A stretch of 55,838 bases of DNA, taken from NCBI RefSeq assembly GCF_013705725.1, contig NZ_CP055485.1, positions 1 to 55,838 on the forward strand. Reading direction: 5' to 3'. Each line of letters starts with the position of its first letter. The stretch's first letter is position 1. The notes below the pieces were generated by a model. That model saw nothing but the letters and a program-made list of their open reading frames with translations, ran no database searches and was not told where the DNA came from. The stretch is from Klebsiella sp. RHBSTW-00484 (lineage in GTDB: Bacteria > Pseudomonadota > Gammaproteobacteria > Enterobacterales > Enterobacteriaceae). The position numbers were made by a program, and so were the translations under genes. Below, one piece after another: positions 16,471 through 29,270 of this stretch.

Positions 16471-16674
16471 GGGATACTTAGAAGACAAGTCCATTTCTGA
16501 CTAAGGCGACGGCATAAGGAAACCGCAGACAGAACTGAGTGTGTGGTCCTGAAAATGGCCCTGAATGACAAACCGGTGTTTTGGGATCACCCTGCACACC
16601 TTGGTTCAGGGGAGGGGGGCATCATTCCTAAATTTTGTTTCTGAATGGAGAATTGCAGATCAGAACAAATGCGC
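16471..16674. other. Intergenic remnant between IS3 element and uidR
   Basis: About 200 bp with no gene that I can support. It may be a leftover of another IS or of the DNA captured with the uid genes. Confidence 0.4.
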
Positions 16675-17283
16675 TCATGTACCTTGTTTGTTGACGGTGT
16701 TTCCTACATGCAGCATTCCGCCGATCATATCGCGAAATGTCATTGCGAAATCAGCATCCCGTGAATTTTCATCTGCTTCAATATCGGACAAGATGCCATA
16801 GGTCAGAGATAACAGTAACCTGGCCGCCTTTCTGTTATTGATATTATTGCCGATCTCCCCTTTGGCCTGCGCATCGTTGAAACGTGCAACGAGGAAATCT
16901 GTGATGGTCTGGTATTTGCTTTTGAGCATGTCCGCGACCTGAGGATTTCGCATCCCCTCTGCCATTATTTCCATAACTAACGCGCGTTGAGCGCAATCTT
17001 CATGTGTGACGTCAATCATAGAGTCCACCAGATAATCTACCAGGCCAACGCCTTCGAGTGGATGACGAAAGCGGGTTAAGGCTCTTTCCTGATCTTCAAG
17101 GATTATGGCCTGAATCAAGGCCTCTTTTGACACGAAGTGGTGATACAAGGTTCCAGGACTCATGTCGCTGGCCTTGCAGATGGTTTTCATTGATGTGTTA
17201 TGAAAACCATTTTCTGCAAAGCACTCTCTTGCGGCCTTCAGGATCCTGGTACGCGTTGACATTCCGGATAATGTTTTACCCAT
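16675..17283 (-). CDS. uidR: TetR-family repressor of the glucuronide operon
   Basis: 202-aa repressor very like E. coli UidR/GusR. N-terminal TetR helix-turn-helix (TRTRILKAARECFAENGF, then GTLYHHFVSKEALIQAIILEDQERAL), followed by the ligand-binding half (RALVMEIMAEGMRNPQVADMLKSKY, LLLSLTYGILSDIEADEN). UidR releases DNA on binding glucuronides. It is divergent from uidA, and dyads at 17362-17373 and 17621-17632 lie in the shared region. The start is uncertain: ATG 17283 or 17262 are both possible, and no strong ribosome site is visible. The residues after the family end (NTVNKQGT) extend the protein slightly. Confidence 0.92.
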   Translation of the reverse strand: MGKTLSGMSTRTRILKAARECFAENGFHNTSMKTICKASDMSPGTLYHHFVSKEALIQAIILEDQERALTRFRHPLEGVGLVDYLVDSMIDVTHEDCAQRALVMEIMAEGMRNPQVADMLKSKYQTITDFLVARFNDAQAKGEIGNNINNRKAARLLLSLTYGILSDIEADENSRDADFAMTFRDMIGGMLHVGNTVNKQGT

Positions 17284-17361
17284 TAAGGTTGCTCGATTCT
17301 TCTTCAAAAACAACAGTGTAACCGGTGATTAGATTGACGCCTACCGGCAAATTAACTTTTT

Positions 17362-17373
17362 TTGGTCAACCAA
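17362..17373. promoter_or_regulatory. Operator dyad 1 (TTGGTCAACCAA)
   Basis: 12-bp dyad about 80 bp upstream of uidR. Position fits UidR autoregulation. Confidence 0.7.
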
Positions 17374-17569
17374 TATTTTATGTTGCGTAGCCTTTCTGAA
17401 GTGAGAAACACACGCAGGGAAATTAGAATGAACGTTCGGTTGGGTATTTTTCACTCTATGTCAATTGGTGGTTTTATGTATATGTGATTGGTGTAGCATA
17501 AACTACATTGCAAATTTTAATTTTATGACATTCTCTTCAGTTCTTTGTGGTGTGGATTCTCCGCAGTGA

Positions 17570-20820
<3,251 letters not shown>

Positions 20821-20889
20821 TCGACGACTTTAAAAAGTAAGACCCCTATAGTTTTATTATAAAACAATTACAAAACCAAAGGTTAAACG

Positions 20890-22155
20890 ATGAATAAAAT
20901 AACACGTTTAACGGCTATTGCTATAGCCGTGGCCTCGGTGTGTACCTCTGTGTTAGCGGAACAAATCTCTGACGATGAAGCAGCATTAAGATTTAGATTG
21001 AAAAATGAGTTGCGCAGGGCTGACAAACCCAGCGCCGGCACTGGGGGAAATATATATGCCTGGGTGCAGGGAGGGCTTGTTGATTTTAATAGTGGTTATT
21101 ACTCTCAATTTATAGGGGTAGAGGGTGGTGCCTATTACGTTTATAAACTTGGTGCCCGAGATAATATGAGTACACGCTGGTACTTAGATGGGCATGAAAG
21201 TTTTGGCTATGCACTTGGCGCTCTAAAAATAAAGGCTGGTGACAATTTTAGATTGAAAATAGGGCGTTTTGGAACGGATTATAGTTACGGGAGTTTACCG
21301 TGGCGAATCCCCCTTATTGGTAGCAGTTCACAGCGTACGTTACCTACGGTTTCCGAAGGCGCTTTAGGTTATTTCGCTCCGACAGAGAATCTTGAGCTTT
21401 GGGCAATGTGGCGCACACGAGTATTTCAATGGACCGACTCGGCAACCGGTATTCGTGATGAAGGTGTATATAACAGTAAGACCGGAAAATACGATAAACA
21501 TCGAACTCGCTCATTTTTAACCGCCAGCTGGCATGATGATCGTAGCCGCTATTCACTGGGAGGCTCAGTACAGAGAGATGTATCTCACCAGCTGCAGAGC
21601 ATTATTGAACAAACAATTCCGTTGTCGTCGGGATATGCCCTGAAGGGCGAGCTATTGGGTTTCTATGCCGGACTTGATGGGGTGAGCCGCTCGTCCAGCC
21701 AGCCGAATGAGACTGTATTGGTCAGCGGTCAGTTGACCTGGAGTGCGCCGTGGGGAAGTCTTTTCGCCAGCGGTGGATATCTCCGCCATTCGATGAATGG
21801 TGCGGTGGTTGATACAGATATTGGCTATCCCTTCTCACTCAGCCTCGATCGCAACCGCGAAGGGATGCAGTCCTGGCAGATGGGGGCCAACTATCGACTG
21901 ACACCGCAGCTGACTTTAACACTGGCACCAGTTGTCACCCGTGGCTACGAATCCAGTCAGCGAGATGTACAAATTGAAGGTATGGGGCTGCTCGGCGCGG
22001 TTAACTATCGGGTTGCCGAGGGGCCGCTCAGCGGGATGAATATATTCCTTGCCGCCGATAAGGGCCGTGAAAAGCGCGACGGCAGTTCGCTAGGTGACAG
22101 GCTTAATTACTGGGATGTGAAGATGAGCATCCAGTATGACTTTATGCTGCGGTAA
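20890..22155 (+). CDS. uidC: Outer-membrane glucuronide porin UidC (GusC)
   Basis: 421-aa protein, the same length as E. coli UidC. Signal peptide at residues 1-23 (hydrophobic ITRLTAIAIAVASVCTSVLA, cut before EQIS). The rest is rich in amphipathic beta strands and ends YWDVKMSIQYDFMLR, where aromatic residues near the C-terminus fit an outer-membrane barrel (OprD-like). It should help glucuronides cross the outer membrane or raise uptake by UidB. AAAGG lies 8 bases before the ATG. It is 69 bp from uidB, in the same direction. Confidence 0.92.
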   Translation: MNKITRLTAIAIAVASVCTSVLAEQISDDEAALRFRLKNELRRADKPSAGTGGNIYAWVQGGLVDFNSGYYSQFIGVEGGAYYVYKLGARDNMSTRWYLDGHESFGYALGALKIKAGDNFRLKIGRFGTDYSYGSLPWRIPLIGSSSQRTLPTVSEGALGYFAPTENLELWAMWRTRVFQWTDSATGIRDEGVYNSKTGKYDKHRTRSFLTASWHDDRSRYSLGGSVQRDVSHQLQSIIEQTIPLSSGYALKGELLGFYAGLDGVSRSSSQPNETVLVSGQLTWSAPWGSLFASGGYLRHSMNGAVVDTDIGYPFSLSLDRNREGMQSWQMGANYRLTPQLTLTLAPVVTRGYESSQRDVQIEGMGLLGAVNYRVAEGPLSGMNIFLAADKGREKRDGSSLGDRLNYWDVKMSIQYDFMLR

Positions 22156-22328
22156 TGCTAACGGGAGGGGCATTTTCACTACGACATCGGATGGCTTCAG
22201 AATAGCTGGGGTGTTGTGACTTTCGGTAGTTGCTTAACTTGTTCATCAGCACCTGCCTGAGTATGGCCTTGAGACTCCTGACGAAGCATGTGCGATGAAG
22301 AACGGATTGGCATTTATTAAAAAATTAA

Positions 22329-22340
22329 TTGGTCGACCAA
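22329..22340. promoter_or_regulatory. Operator dyad 3 (TTGGTCGACCAA)
   Basis: Perfect 12-bp palindrome in the 300-bp gap between uidC and uxuA (22156-22455), 115 bp before the uxuA start. It indicates a separate regulated promoter for the uxu genes. The rest of the gap holds no gene. Confidence 0.75.
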
Positions 22341-22455
22341 TAGGTTGGCTTGTTTGGCGGGTTGTTTGACTGTATGACTCGTCCCCCCTAAACATGGCTA
22401 TAGCCTGTTTGAGCTGTATAAAACAGCGATCTCATCGTAAGAGAGGAGTTGAAAT

Positions 22456-23640
22456 ATGAAACAAACCTGGCGTTGGTATGGCCCTAATGACCCGGTAACG
22501 CTTGCCGATGTACGTCAGGCTGGCGCAAGTGGCGTGGTAACCGCATTACACCATATCCCGAATGGGCTGGTTTGGTCTGTTGAAGAGATTCTGGCGCGTA
22601 AAACTATTGTCGAAGAGGCGGGGCTCGAGTGGTCTGTGGTCGAGAGCGTGCCGATTCATGAGGATATCAAAACCCACAGTGGTCAATACGATCTGTGGAT
22701 AAACAATTATCAACAGACGCTGCGTAACCTGGCACAATGCGGGATCTACACCGTTTGCTACAACTTCATGCCTGTACTGGACTGGACTCGCACTGATCTT
22801 GAATATGTTTTGCCGGATGGTTCAAAAGCGTTGCGTTTTGACCAGATAGAATTCGCAGCGTTTGAATTACACCTTTTACAACGCCAGGGGGCAGAAACTG
22901 ATTACACAGCAGAAGAGATAGAGCTGGCCAATCAGCGCTTCGCTGCCATGAGTGAAGAAGATAAAGCACGCCTGACTCGCAATATAATTGCTGGTCTTCC
23001 GGGAGCAGAAGAGGGCTATACGCTAGATCAGTTCCGCGCCCATCTGGCGACTTATCAAAATATTGATAAAGCAAAATTGCGTGACAACTTTGCGTATTTC
23101 CTCAAAGCCATCGTTCCGGTTGCCGAAGCGACCGGCGTTCGTATGGCGGTACACCCTGATGACCCGCCGCGCCCGATCCTAGGTCTACCGCGTATAGTCT
23201 CCACCATTGAAGATATGCAGTGGATGGTGGAGACCGTCAACAGCATGGCGAATGGTTTCACCATGTGTACCGGTTCCTACGGTGTCCGTGCGGATAACGA
23301 TTTGGTCAGTATGATTCAACTGTTCGGCCCACGTATTTACTTCACGCATTTACGCTCAACATTGCGTGAAGATAACCCAAAAACGTTCCATGAAGCAGCG
23401 CATCTGTATGGTGATGTGGATATGTATGCCGTGGTGAAGGCCATTGTCGAGGAAGAGTATCGCCGTAAAGCCGAAGGCTACGAGGATCTGATCCCTATGC
23501 GTCCTGACCATGGGCATCAGATGCTGGACGATTTGAAAAAGAAAACAAACCCGGGCTACTCGGCAATTGGCCGTCTAAAAGGGTTGGCTGAAGTACGAGG
23601 AGTCGAACTGGCGATTCAGCGAGCCTTCTTCAGTCATTAA
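22456..23640 (+). CDS. uxuA: D-mannonate dehydratase
   Basis: 394 aa, the length of E. coli UxuA. It turns D-mannonate into 2-keto-3-deoxygluconate (KDG). TIM-barrel family markers: [24 protein letters not shown] at the start, [37 protein letters not shown] and YGDVDMY, and [11 protein letters not shown] at the end; the His, Asp and Cys metal ligands lie in these motifs. GAGAGGAG precedes the ATG. It is first in the uxuA-uxuB-uxaC group and follows uidC by 300 bp that contain operator dyad 3. Confidence 0.96.
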   Translation: MKQTWRWYGPNDPVTLADVRQAGASGVVTALHHIPNGLVWSVEEILARKTIVEEAGLEWSVVESVPIHEDIKTHSGQYDLWINNYQQTLRNLAQCGIYTVCYNFMPVLDWTRTDLEYVLPDGSKALRFDQIEFAAFELHLLQRQGAETDYTAEEIELANQRFAAMSEEDKARLTRNIIAGLPGAEEGYTLDQFRAHLATYQNIDKAKLRDNFAYFLKAIVPVAEATGVRMAVHPDDPPRPILGLPRIVSTIEDMQWMVETVNSMANGFTMCTGSYGVRADNDLVSMIQLFGPRIYFTHLRSTLREDNPKTFHEAAHLYGDVDMYAVVKAIVEEEYRRKAEGYEDLIPMRPDHGHQMLDDLKKKTNPGYSAIGRLKGLAEVRGVELAIQRAFFSH

Positions 23641-23700
23641 GTTTCCACCGGTGGCGTCACCGGGCATTCAGCGTTTATATCCACTGCAGTAGACACATAC

Positions 23701-23721
23701 TCACCCACATTTCGTGGGTGA
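23701..23721 (+). other. RNA hairpin between uxuA and uxuB
   Basis: TCACCCAC (23701-23708) and GTGGGTGA (23714-23721) form an 8-bp stem with a 5-base loop, 10 bases before the uxuB ribosome site GACAGGAG. No T-run follows, so it is more likely a processing or stability element than a terminator. Confidence 0.55.
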
Positions 23722-23746
23722 AGTCATCGCACGACAGGAGTTTGCC

Positions 23747-25216
23747 ATGGAACAAAATATCGTTAGCGGCTCGCTTTCCGCTACCCGTCCGCAATGGGAC
23801 GGTTCACGTCTGGTTTCCCGTATCGTCCACCTGGGATGCGGGGCGTTTCACCGTGCACATCAGGCGTTGTTTACTCACCATTTACTGGAGTGTAGCGACA
23901 GCGACTGGGGGATCTGTGAAGTTAACCTGATGCCGGGGAACGATGCACGGTTGATTGAAAGCCTTAGAGCACAAAATCTGCTTTATACCGTCGCAGAACG
24001 CGGAGCGGAAATAACAGAACTCAAGATCATTGGCTCAATGAAAGAAGCTCTGCACCCTGAATTTGATGGATGTGACGGGATTCTGAAAGCCATGGCGCGT
24101 CCCGAGACGGCGATTGTTTCTCTGACAGTGACGGAAAAGGGCTACTGCACGGAGGCTGCTAGCGGCAAGTTAGATCTGAACAACCCTCTGATTAAACATG
24201 ACCTTATATCACCACAACAACCTAAGTCGGCTATTGGATACATCGTTGAGGCTTTAGACATGCGTCGTCTGCAGGGGATAAGGCCATTTACCGTTCTGTC
24301 ATGTGATAACGTTCGAGAGAATGGTCTCGTTGCCAGAGCGGCGGTTATAGGACTGGCAAAGGCACGTTCGACGGAGCTGGCGACGTGGATTGCGCAAAAC
24401 GTAACATTCCCTTGTACCATGGTTGACCGTATTGTTCCGGCAGCAACGGAAGAGACACTGCAACTGATTGCCGATCAGCTTGGTGTGTTCGATCCCTGTG
24501 GTATAGCCTGCGAGCCTTTCCGTCAGTGGGTGATAGAAGATAACTTTGTCAATGGCAGACCGGAGTGGGACAACGTCGGGGCACAGTTTGTCGAAGACGT
24601 CGTACCATTTGAAATGATGAAACTACGGATGCTGAACGGCAGTCACTCTTTTCTGGCGTATCTTGGCTATCTGGCCGGCTATGAAACAATCGCCGATACC
24701 ATGGCTAATCCAGAATATCGTCAGGCGGTACGGAAGTTGATGCTGAATGAACAAGCTCCCACGTTGTCGATGCCTGAGGGCACTGATTTATCGGGCTACG
24801 CTGATTTGCTACTCTCCCGTTTTACCAACCCTTCACTCAGGCACCGTACCTCGCAGATTGCAATGGATGGCAGTCAGAAACTACCGCAACGCCTGCTTGA
24901 TCCAATTCGTATCCATTTGGCAAAGGGAACCGATCATCGTCATCTGGTTCTTGGCGTTGCTGGATGGATGCGCTACGTTAGTGGGCTTGACGATAAAGGA
25001 CAAAAGATAGATATCGTTGATCCACTTTTTGCCCGCTATCAGGCCATCCATCAGCAGTATCATAGCGCGCAAGAACGTGTGCGTGCGCTACTGGCAATTG
25101 AGTCAATTTTTGGTCGCGATCTGCCAGAAAATAGCTCGTTCGTAAATGCGGTCATGGAGACGTACGTCCGGCTGGAACAGCGCGGGGCACGCGCGGTGCT
25201 TGAATCTCTACAGTGA
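23747..25216 (+). CDS. uxuB: D-mannonate oxidoreductase (fructuronate reductase)
   Basis: 489-aa polyol-dehydrogenase-type enzyme that interconverts D-fructuronate and D-mannonate with NADH. Rossmann region RIVHLGCGAFHRAHQALFTHHLL near the start. Catalytic segment FEMMKLRMLNGSHSFLAYLGYLAGY, with the Lys and Asn-x-x-His of the mannitol dehydrogenase family. Length and sequence match E. coli UxuB (486 aa). ATG 23747 has a good ribosome site (CAGGAG, 23734-23739) and matches the family start; the open frame extends 33 bases further upstream, through the hairpin, without support. Confidence 0.95.
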   Translation: MEQNIVSGSLSATRPQWDGSRLVSRIVHLGCGAFHRAHQALFTHHLLECSDSDWGICEVNLMPGNDARLIESLRAQNLLYTVAERGAEITELKIIGSMKEALHPEFDGCDGILKAMARPETAIVSLTVTEKGYCTEAASGKLDLNNPLIKHDLISPQQPKSAIGYIVEALDMRRLQGIRPFTVLSCDNVRENGLVARAAVIGLAKARSTELATWIAQNVTFPCTMVDRIVPAATEETLQLIADQLGVFDPCGIACEPFRQWVIEDNFVNGRPEWDNVGAQFVEDVVPFEMMKLRMLNGSHSFLAYLGYLAGYETIADTMANPEYRQAVRKLMLNEQAPTLSMPEGTDLSGYADLLLSRFTNPSLRHRTSQIAMDGSQKLPQRLLDPIRIHLAKGTDHRHLVLGVAGWMRYVSGLDDKGQKIDIVDPLFARYQAIHQQYHSAQERVRALLAIESIFGRDLPENSSFVNAVMETYVRLEQRGARAVLESLQ

Positions 25217-25235
25217 TTAATAAAGGAGAAAAACC

Positions 25236-26666
25236 ATGACTGCATTTATGACGGAAGACTTTTTACTCAAAAATGAGACTGCCCGCACGCTCTACCACAG
25301 GTATGCGGCAGTAATGCCCATTTACGACTTCCATTGCCACCTGAGCCCGAAAGAGATTGCGCAGGATCGCCGTTTTGAAAATCTTGGGCAAATCTGGCTT
25401 GAAGGGGACCATTATAAGTGGCGAGCTCTACGTACTGCGGGGGTAGAGGAGAGACTCATTACCGGGAAAGAAGTCAGTGATTACGAAAAATATCTTGCCT
25501 GGGCGGACACGGTGCCAAAAACACTAGGTAACCCACTGTACCACTGGACGCACCTCGAGTTACGTCGTCCCTTCGGCATCACGAATACGCTGCTGGATCC
25601 GCAAAGCGCTGATGCTATTTGGGAACACTGCAACGCAAAGCTGGCTACCCCAGAGTTTTCGGCCCGCGGGATCATGCGACAGATGAATGTAAGAATGGTC
25701 GGCACTACCGACGATCCCATTGACGATTTGCGGTATCACCGGCAAATCGCCGAGGATGCAAGCGTTGATATCGATGTTGCACCGAGCTGGCGTCCTGACC
25801 GGGTCTTTAAAATCGAGCTGGAGGGTTTTGTTGATTATCTGCATAAGCTGGAAGCTGCAGCGGATATTAGCATTACCTGCTTCGATGATCTGCGCTGTGC
25901 GCTGCGCCGTCGTCTCGATCATTTTGTTGCACATGGGTGCCGCGCGTCGGATCACGGTATTGAAACGGTGCGTTTTGCCCAGATACCGAACGACGCGCAG
26001 CTCGACACTATTCTTGCTAAACGTCTCGCGGGCAATGAACTCAGCGAGCTGGAGATTGCGCAATTTTCTACGGCGGTTTTGGTCTGGTTGGGGCGCCAGT
26101 ATGCGGCACGGGGATGGGTGATGCAACTGCACATTGGGGCTATTCGTAACAACAATACGCGAATGTTCCGTTTACTTGGGCCGGACAGCGGTTTTGACTC
26201 AATTGGCGATAATAATATCAGTCAGCCGCTTGCCCGGTTGCTCGATAGCATGGATATGACCAACGAGCTGCCGAAAACGATTCTTTACTGCCTCAATCCA
26301 CGTGATAACGAAGTGCTGGCGACGATGATTGGCAACTTCCAGGGGCCGGGTATTTCCGGGAAGGTACAGTTTGGTTCTGGTTGGTGGTTCAATGATCAGA
26401 AAGATGGCATGTTGCGCCAGTTGGAACAGCTATCACAGATGGGGTTGTTAAGTCAGTTTGTCGGCATGTTGACCGACTCTCGTAGTTTTCTGTCCTATAC
26501 CCGGCATGAATATTTCCGACGTTTATTGTGTAACCTGATTGGCCGATGGGCTGAAGAGGGCGAAATCCCTGATGATGAAGTAATGTTGAGTCGTATGGTG
26601 CAGGACATTTGTTTCAATAATGCTCAGCGCTATTTTACGGTGAATCAGGCATTATTTGTCAGCTAA
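25236..26666 (+). CDS. uxaC: Glucuronate isomerase
   Basis: 476-aa enzyme converting D-glucuronate to D-fructuronate (and galacturonate to tagaturonate). Amidohydrolase-like fold: [13 protein letters not shown] metal-binding motif near residue 30, TDDPIDDL, and conserved C-terminal [14 protein letters not shown] and [21 protein letters not shown] at 25236 is preceded by AAAGGAG and gives [11 protein letters not shown], as in E. coli UxaC. It follows uxuB by 19 bp. On chromosomes uxaC is normally beside uxaA or exuT; joining it to uxuAB here supplies every step from glucuronate to KDG. Confidence 0.96.
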   Translation: MTAFMTEDFLLKNETARTLYHRYAAVMPIYDFHCHLSPKEIAQDRRFENLGQIWLEGDHYKWRALRTAGVEERLITGKEVSDYEKYLAWADTVPKTLGNPLYHWTHLELRRPFGITNTLLDPQSADAIWEHCNAKLATPEFSARGIMRQMNVRMVGTTDDPIDDLRYHRQIAEDASVDIDVAPSWRPDRVFKIELEGFVDYLHKLEAAADISITCFDDLRCALRRRLDHFVAHGCRASDHGIETVRFAQIPNDAQLDTILAKRLAGNELSELEIAQFSTAVLVWLGRQYAARGWVMQLHIGAIRNNNTRMFRLLGPDSGFDSIGDNNISQPLARLLDSMDMTNELPKTILYCLNPRDNEVLATMIGNFQGPGISGKVQFGSGWWFNDQKDGMLRQLEQLSQMGLLSQFVGMLTDSRSFLSYTRHEYFRRLLCNLIGRWAEEGEIPDDEVMLSRMVQDICFNNAQRYFTVNQALFVS

Positions 26667-26691
26667 TAATGTGAGGCACCGCAGGCAGTGA

Positions 26692-26703
26692 TTGGTCAGC
26701 CAA
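26692..26703. promoter_or_regulatory. Operator dyad 4 (TTGGTCAGCCAA)
   Basis: Dyad with one central-arm mismatch, 181 bp before uxuR in the gap 26667-26883. It suggests that uxuR belongs to the same regulon, either as autoregulation or via UidR. Confidence 0.65.
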
Positions 26704-26883
26704 TTTTTTCTTTCGGTGCATTTTTCCATGTTATAAATCAAGTTAAGGTATTGTATTTGTTTAGCATTTAATTGGTATCCTTGTTTGATTTGTGTGGCTA
26801 TAGCTGACTGACAACTTATGCTATAGTCTGAGTAATCCCCGATATTACGGGGTTATTTTGGTAAAAGTGAAGCTACAGCCACC

Positions 26884-27672
26884 ATGAAACAAGCTCTATT
26901 CCAGCAGCGTCCCTACCAGGAAGTGGGTTCTATGCTGCGCCTGATGATCAGTGAGAAAAAATATGCCGTAGGTGGGAGATTACCGCCAGAACGCGAAATA
27001 GCAGACATGCTGGAAGTCAGCCGTACGGTCGTTCGAGAAGCGTTGATCATGCTGGAAATCGAAGGCATCGTTGAAGTTCGTCGGGGCGCTGGTATTTTTG
27101 TGGTACGCATTCCTGATGGGAAAGAGGGGGTCGTCAGAGATGAAGAGAGCAGCGACGAGAATACACCGAACCAGTGTAATGATGCCGGTCCTTTTGAACT
27201 TCTCCAGGCCCGACAACTGCTGGAAAGTAACATAGCCGAATTCGCCGCCTTACAGGCGACCCGTGAAGACATCATAAAAATGCGCCGCGCTTTGCAGTTG
27301 CAGGAGGAGGGGGCAGTTTCTGACGATCACGAGGTCGGTGATATGCAATTTCATCTGGCAATTGCTGAATCGACTCATAATAGCATGTTGGTTGAGCTGT
27401 TTAAGCAGTCCTGGCAGTGGCGTGTTAATAATCCCATGTGGATTCAGCTCCATCTTCATTTACGTGATACACAGTACCGTAAGGAATGGTTGGTCGATCA
27501 CAAACAGATCCTTGCTGCTTTAATCAAAAAAGATGCACGGGCCGCGAAATTAGCCATGTGGCAGCATCTTGAGAATGTGAAAAACCGCCTGCTGGAACTC
27601 TCAGATGTTGATGATCTTAATTTCGACGGTTACCTCTTCGAATCCTGGCCATTACGTGATGCTAACGCTTGA
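26884..27672 (+). CDS. uxuR: GntR-family repressor of hexuronate genes
   Basis: 262-aa regulator of the FadR branch. Winged helix-turn-helix in residues 10-75 (RPYQEVGSMLRLMI...RLPPEREIADMLEVSRTVVREALIMLEIEGIVEVRRGAGIFVV). All-helical FCD effector domain follows (NDAGPFELLQARQLLESNIAEFAALQATREDI, DMQFHLAIAESTHNSMLVELFKQSWQWR). It resembles E. coli UxuR, which senses fructuronate and represses uxuAB and, with UidR, uidA. The linker between the domains is several residues longer than in E. coli. The ribosome site is weak. Confidence 0.94.
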   Translation: MKQALFQQRPYQEVGSMLRLMISEKKYAVGGRLPPEREIADMLEVSRTVVREALIMLEIEGIVEVRRGAGIFVVRIPDGKEGVVRDEESSDENTPNQCNDAGPFELLQARQLLESNIAEFAALQATREDIIKMRRALQLQEEGAVSDDHEVGDMQFHLAIAESTHNSMLVELFKQSWQWRVNNPMWIQLHLHLRDTQYRKEWLVDHKQILAALIKKDARAAKLAMWQHLENVKNRLLELSDVDDLNFDGYLFESWPLRDANA

Positions 27673-27729
27673 ACAGAATCCAACCGCAATAAGTAACGGC
27701 TTTATCTCGAAAATTCTGGATAAATGGCG

Positions 27730-27900
27730 TATGGACACTTACTGGTTCCTGTCACTGGAAGATGCGCAGGACAAACTCAACAACTGGAGCAGGGAATACA
27801 ATCATGAGAGAACGCATTCATCATTAAATGACATGACTCCGGCTGAATTTATCCGAAGTCTGCAAAAGACGAAGATCACTGATTTTGAGTCAGGATCAGT
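27730..27900 (+). pseudogene. Fragment of an IS3-family transposase (C-terminal end)
   Basis: The frame encodes MDTYWFLSLEDAQDKLNNW and YNHERTHSSLNDMTPAEFIR, the standard end of IS3-family (IS407/IS2-like) OrfB integrases. Upstream catalytic parts are absent. It sits 58 bp after uxuR and belongs to a different IS than the one at 15501-16470. Confidence 0.8.
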
Positions 27901-27948
27901 ACTATTTAAGATACAACCAAAAAACATTGACAAACACAAACCACCAGC

Positions 27949-28150
27949 CGATGAACAGCGCGGTCTGGCGGTAGCCAAGCAAGTCTCTACCGGGATGATG
28001 TTTGTCAACCACCCCACCATGGTTAAGGCTGATTTGCCCTTTGGCGGCATCCGCCGCTCCGGCTATGGTCGTGAACTGATCGACTTAGGCCTGAAAGAGT
28101 TCGTCAACCACAAGTTGATCAACGTGGTGGATATCAACGCTCCCTTCTGA
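27949..28150 (+). pseudogene. 3' end of an aldehyde dehydrogenase gene (Sad/YneI-like)
   Basis: About 66 codons of the C-terminus of an NAD(P)-dependent aldehyde dehydrogenase: GLAVAKQVSTGMMFVNHP, LPFGGIRRSGYGREL and the end KEFVNHKLINVVDINAPF. It is joined in frame to the IS3 fragment and keeps its own terminator. It resembles chromosomal succinate-semialdehyde dehydrogenase Sad and is non-functional. Confidence 0.8.
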
Positions 28151-28177
28151 TCGCGCTTGAAGCATATTTAGTTCGAT

Positions 28178-28205
28178 AAAGACCCGAGCACCTGGCCGGG
28201 TCTTT
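28178..28205 (+). terminator. Intrinsic terminator after the aldehyde dehydrogenase fragment
   Basis: AAAGACCCG/CGGGTCTTT stem with a 10-base loop, then TT. Likely carried along with the dehydrogenase fragment. Confidence 0.8.
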
Positions 28206-28291
28206 TATCGCCACAGTCAAATCGACTGGCAAACTGGGTGATGCTGCCAACTTACTGATTTAGTGTATGATGGTGTTTTTGAGGTGCTCCA

Positions 28292-28567
28292 GTGGCTTCT
28301 GTTTCTATCAGCTGTCCCTCCTGTTCAGCTACTGACGGGGTGGTGCGTAACGGCAAAAGCACTGCCGGACATCAGCGCTATCTCTGCTCTCACTGCCGTA
28401 AAACATGGCAACTGCAGTTCACTTACACCGCTTCTCAACCCGGTACGCACCAGAAAATCATTGATATGGCCATGAATGGCGTTGGATGCCGGGCAACCGC
28501 CCGCATTATGGGCGTTGGCCTCAACACGATTTTCCGCCATTTAAAAAACTCAGGCCGCAGTCGGTAA
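28292..28567 (+). CDS. insA: IS1 protein InsA
   Basis: 91-aa zinc-finger/helix-turn-helix protein ([28 protein letters not shown]) that binds IS1 ends and represses transposition. Full length. A slippery A-rich stretch (TTAAAAAAC, 28543-28551) near its end allows the -1 frameshift that makes the InsAB transposase. Confidence 0.95.
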   Translation: MASVSISCPSCSATDGVVRNGKSTAGHQRYLCSHCRKTWQLQFTYTASQPGTHQKIIDMAMNGVGCRATARIMGVGLNTIFRHLKNSGRSR

Positions 28568-28989
28568 CCTCGCGCATACAGCCGGGCAGTGACGTCATCG
28601 TCTGCGCGGAAATGGACGAACAGTGGGGATACGTCGGGGCTAAATCGCGCCAGCGCTGGCTGTTTTACGCGTATGACAGGCTCCGGAAGACGGTTGTTGC
28701 GCACGTATTCGGTGAACGCACTATGGCGACGCTGGGGCGTCTTATGAGCCTGCTGTCACCCTTTGACGTGGTGATATGGATGACGGATGGCTGGCCGCTG
28801 TATGAATCCCGCCTGAAGGGAAAGCTGCACGTAATCAGCAAGCGATATACGCAGCGAATTGAGCGGCATAACCTGAATCTGAGACAGCACCTGGCACGGC
28901 TGGGACGGAAGTCGCTGTCGTTCTCAAAATCGGTGGAGCTGCATGACAAAGTCATCGGGCATTATCTGAACATAAAACACTATCAATAA
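28486..28989 (+). CDS. insB: IS1 InsB (transposase part of InsAB)
   Basis: 167 aa, DDE transposase part of IS1 ([56 protein letters not shown]). It acts mainly as the InsAB frameshift product. Complete and uninterrupted, so the element should be mobile. Confidence 0.95.
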   Translation: MPGNRPHYGRWPQHDFPPFKKLRPQSVTSRIQPGSDVIVCAEMDEQWGYVGAKSRQRWLFYAYDRLRKTVVAHVFGERTMATLGRLMSLLSPFDVVIWMTDGWPLYESRLKGKLHVISKRYTQRIERHNLNLRQHLARLGRKSLSFSKSVELHDKVIGHYLNIKHYQ

Positions 28990-29004
28990 GTTGGAGTCAT
29001 TACC

Positions 29005-29232
29005 TTACTTGTCATTTTCTTTCAGCCAATTATCGACCAAATCCTTTATCACATCAGTAATAGATGTACCTTGTTTTGCACACGCAGCTTTGAAGCGGGT
29101 ATGTATCTCTTCATCAAAGTTAACGTTGACTCTCTTTTGCTTTCCCGTGGGTGTGCTATTGACGACTTTTTCAAGATCTCGATGCTCACCGAAACTCATT
29201 GTTTTTGATGTATGTTGCTTAGTTAGTGCCAT
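29005..29232 (-). CDS. parG: Partition protein ParG, copy 2
   Basis: 75-aa ribbon-helix-helix centromere-binding protein, same family as copy 1 and TP228 ParG, ending KENDK with the stop codon immediately beside IS1 (29005-29007). It follows the intact parF by 38 bp and together they form a working type Ib partition operon. IS1 replaced whatever came after, including the natural last codon, which may explain the S/K difference from copy 1. Confidence 0.92.
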   Translation of the reverse strand: MALTKQHTSKTMSFGEHRDLEKVVNSTPTGKQKRVNVNFDEEIHTRFKAACAKQGTSITDVIKDLVDNWLKENDK

Positions 29233-29270
29233 ACATAACCTCTAATATGCTGAAATGAGTATATGAGTTT

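Larger units (their letters stand above)
28237..29004 (+). mobile_element. IS1
   Basis: 768 bp, the exact IS1 length, from GGTGATGCTGCCAACTTACT to GTTGGAGTCATTACC. The flanking 9-mers (GGCAAACTG left, TTACTTGTC right) do not match, so the element lost its duplication in a deletion or fusion event. Its right end touches the stop codon of parG copy 2. Confidence 0.95.

Noticed and set aside
27605..28150. 181-aa open frame after uxuR taken as one gene
   Set aside because: Its parts are an IS3 transposase end and an aldehyde dehydrogenase end; it starts inside uxuR, so it is a chance fusion of remnants.
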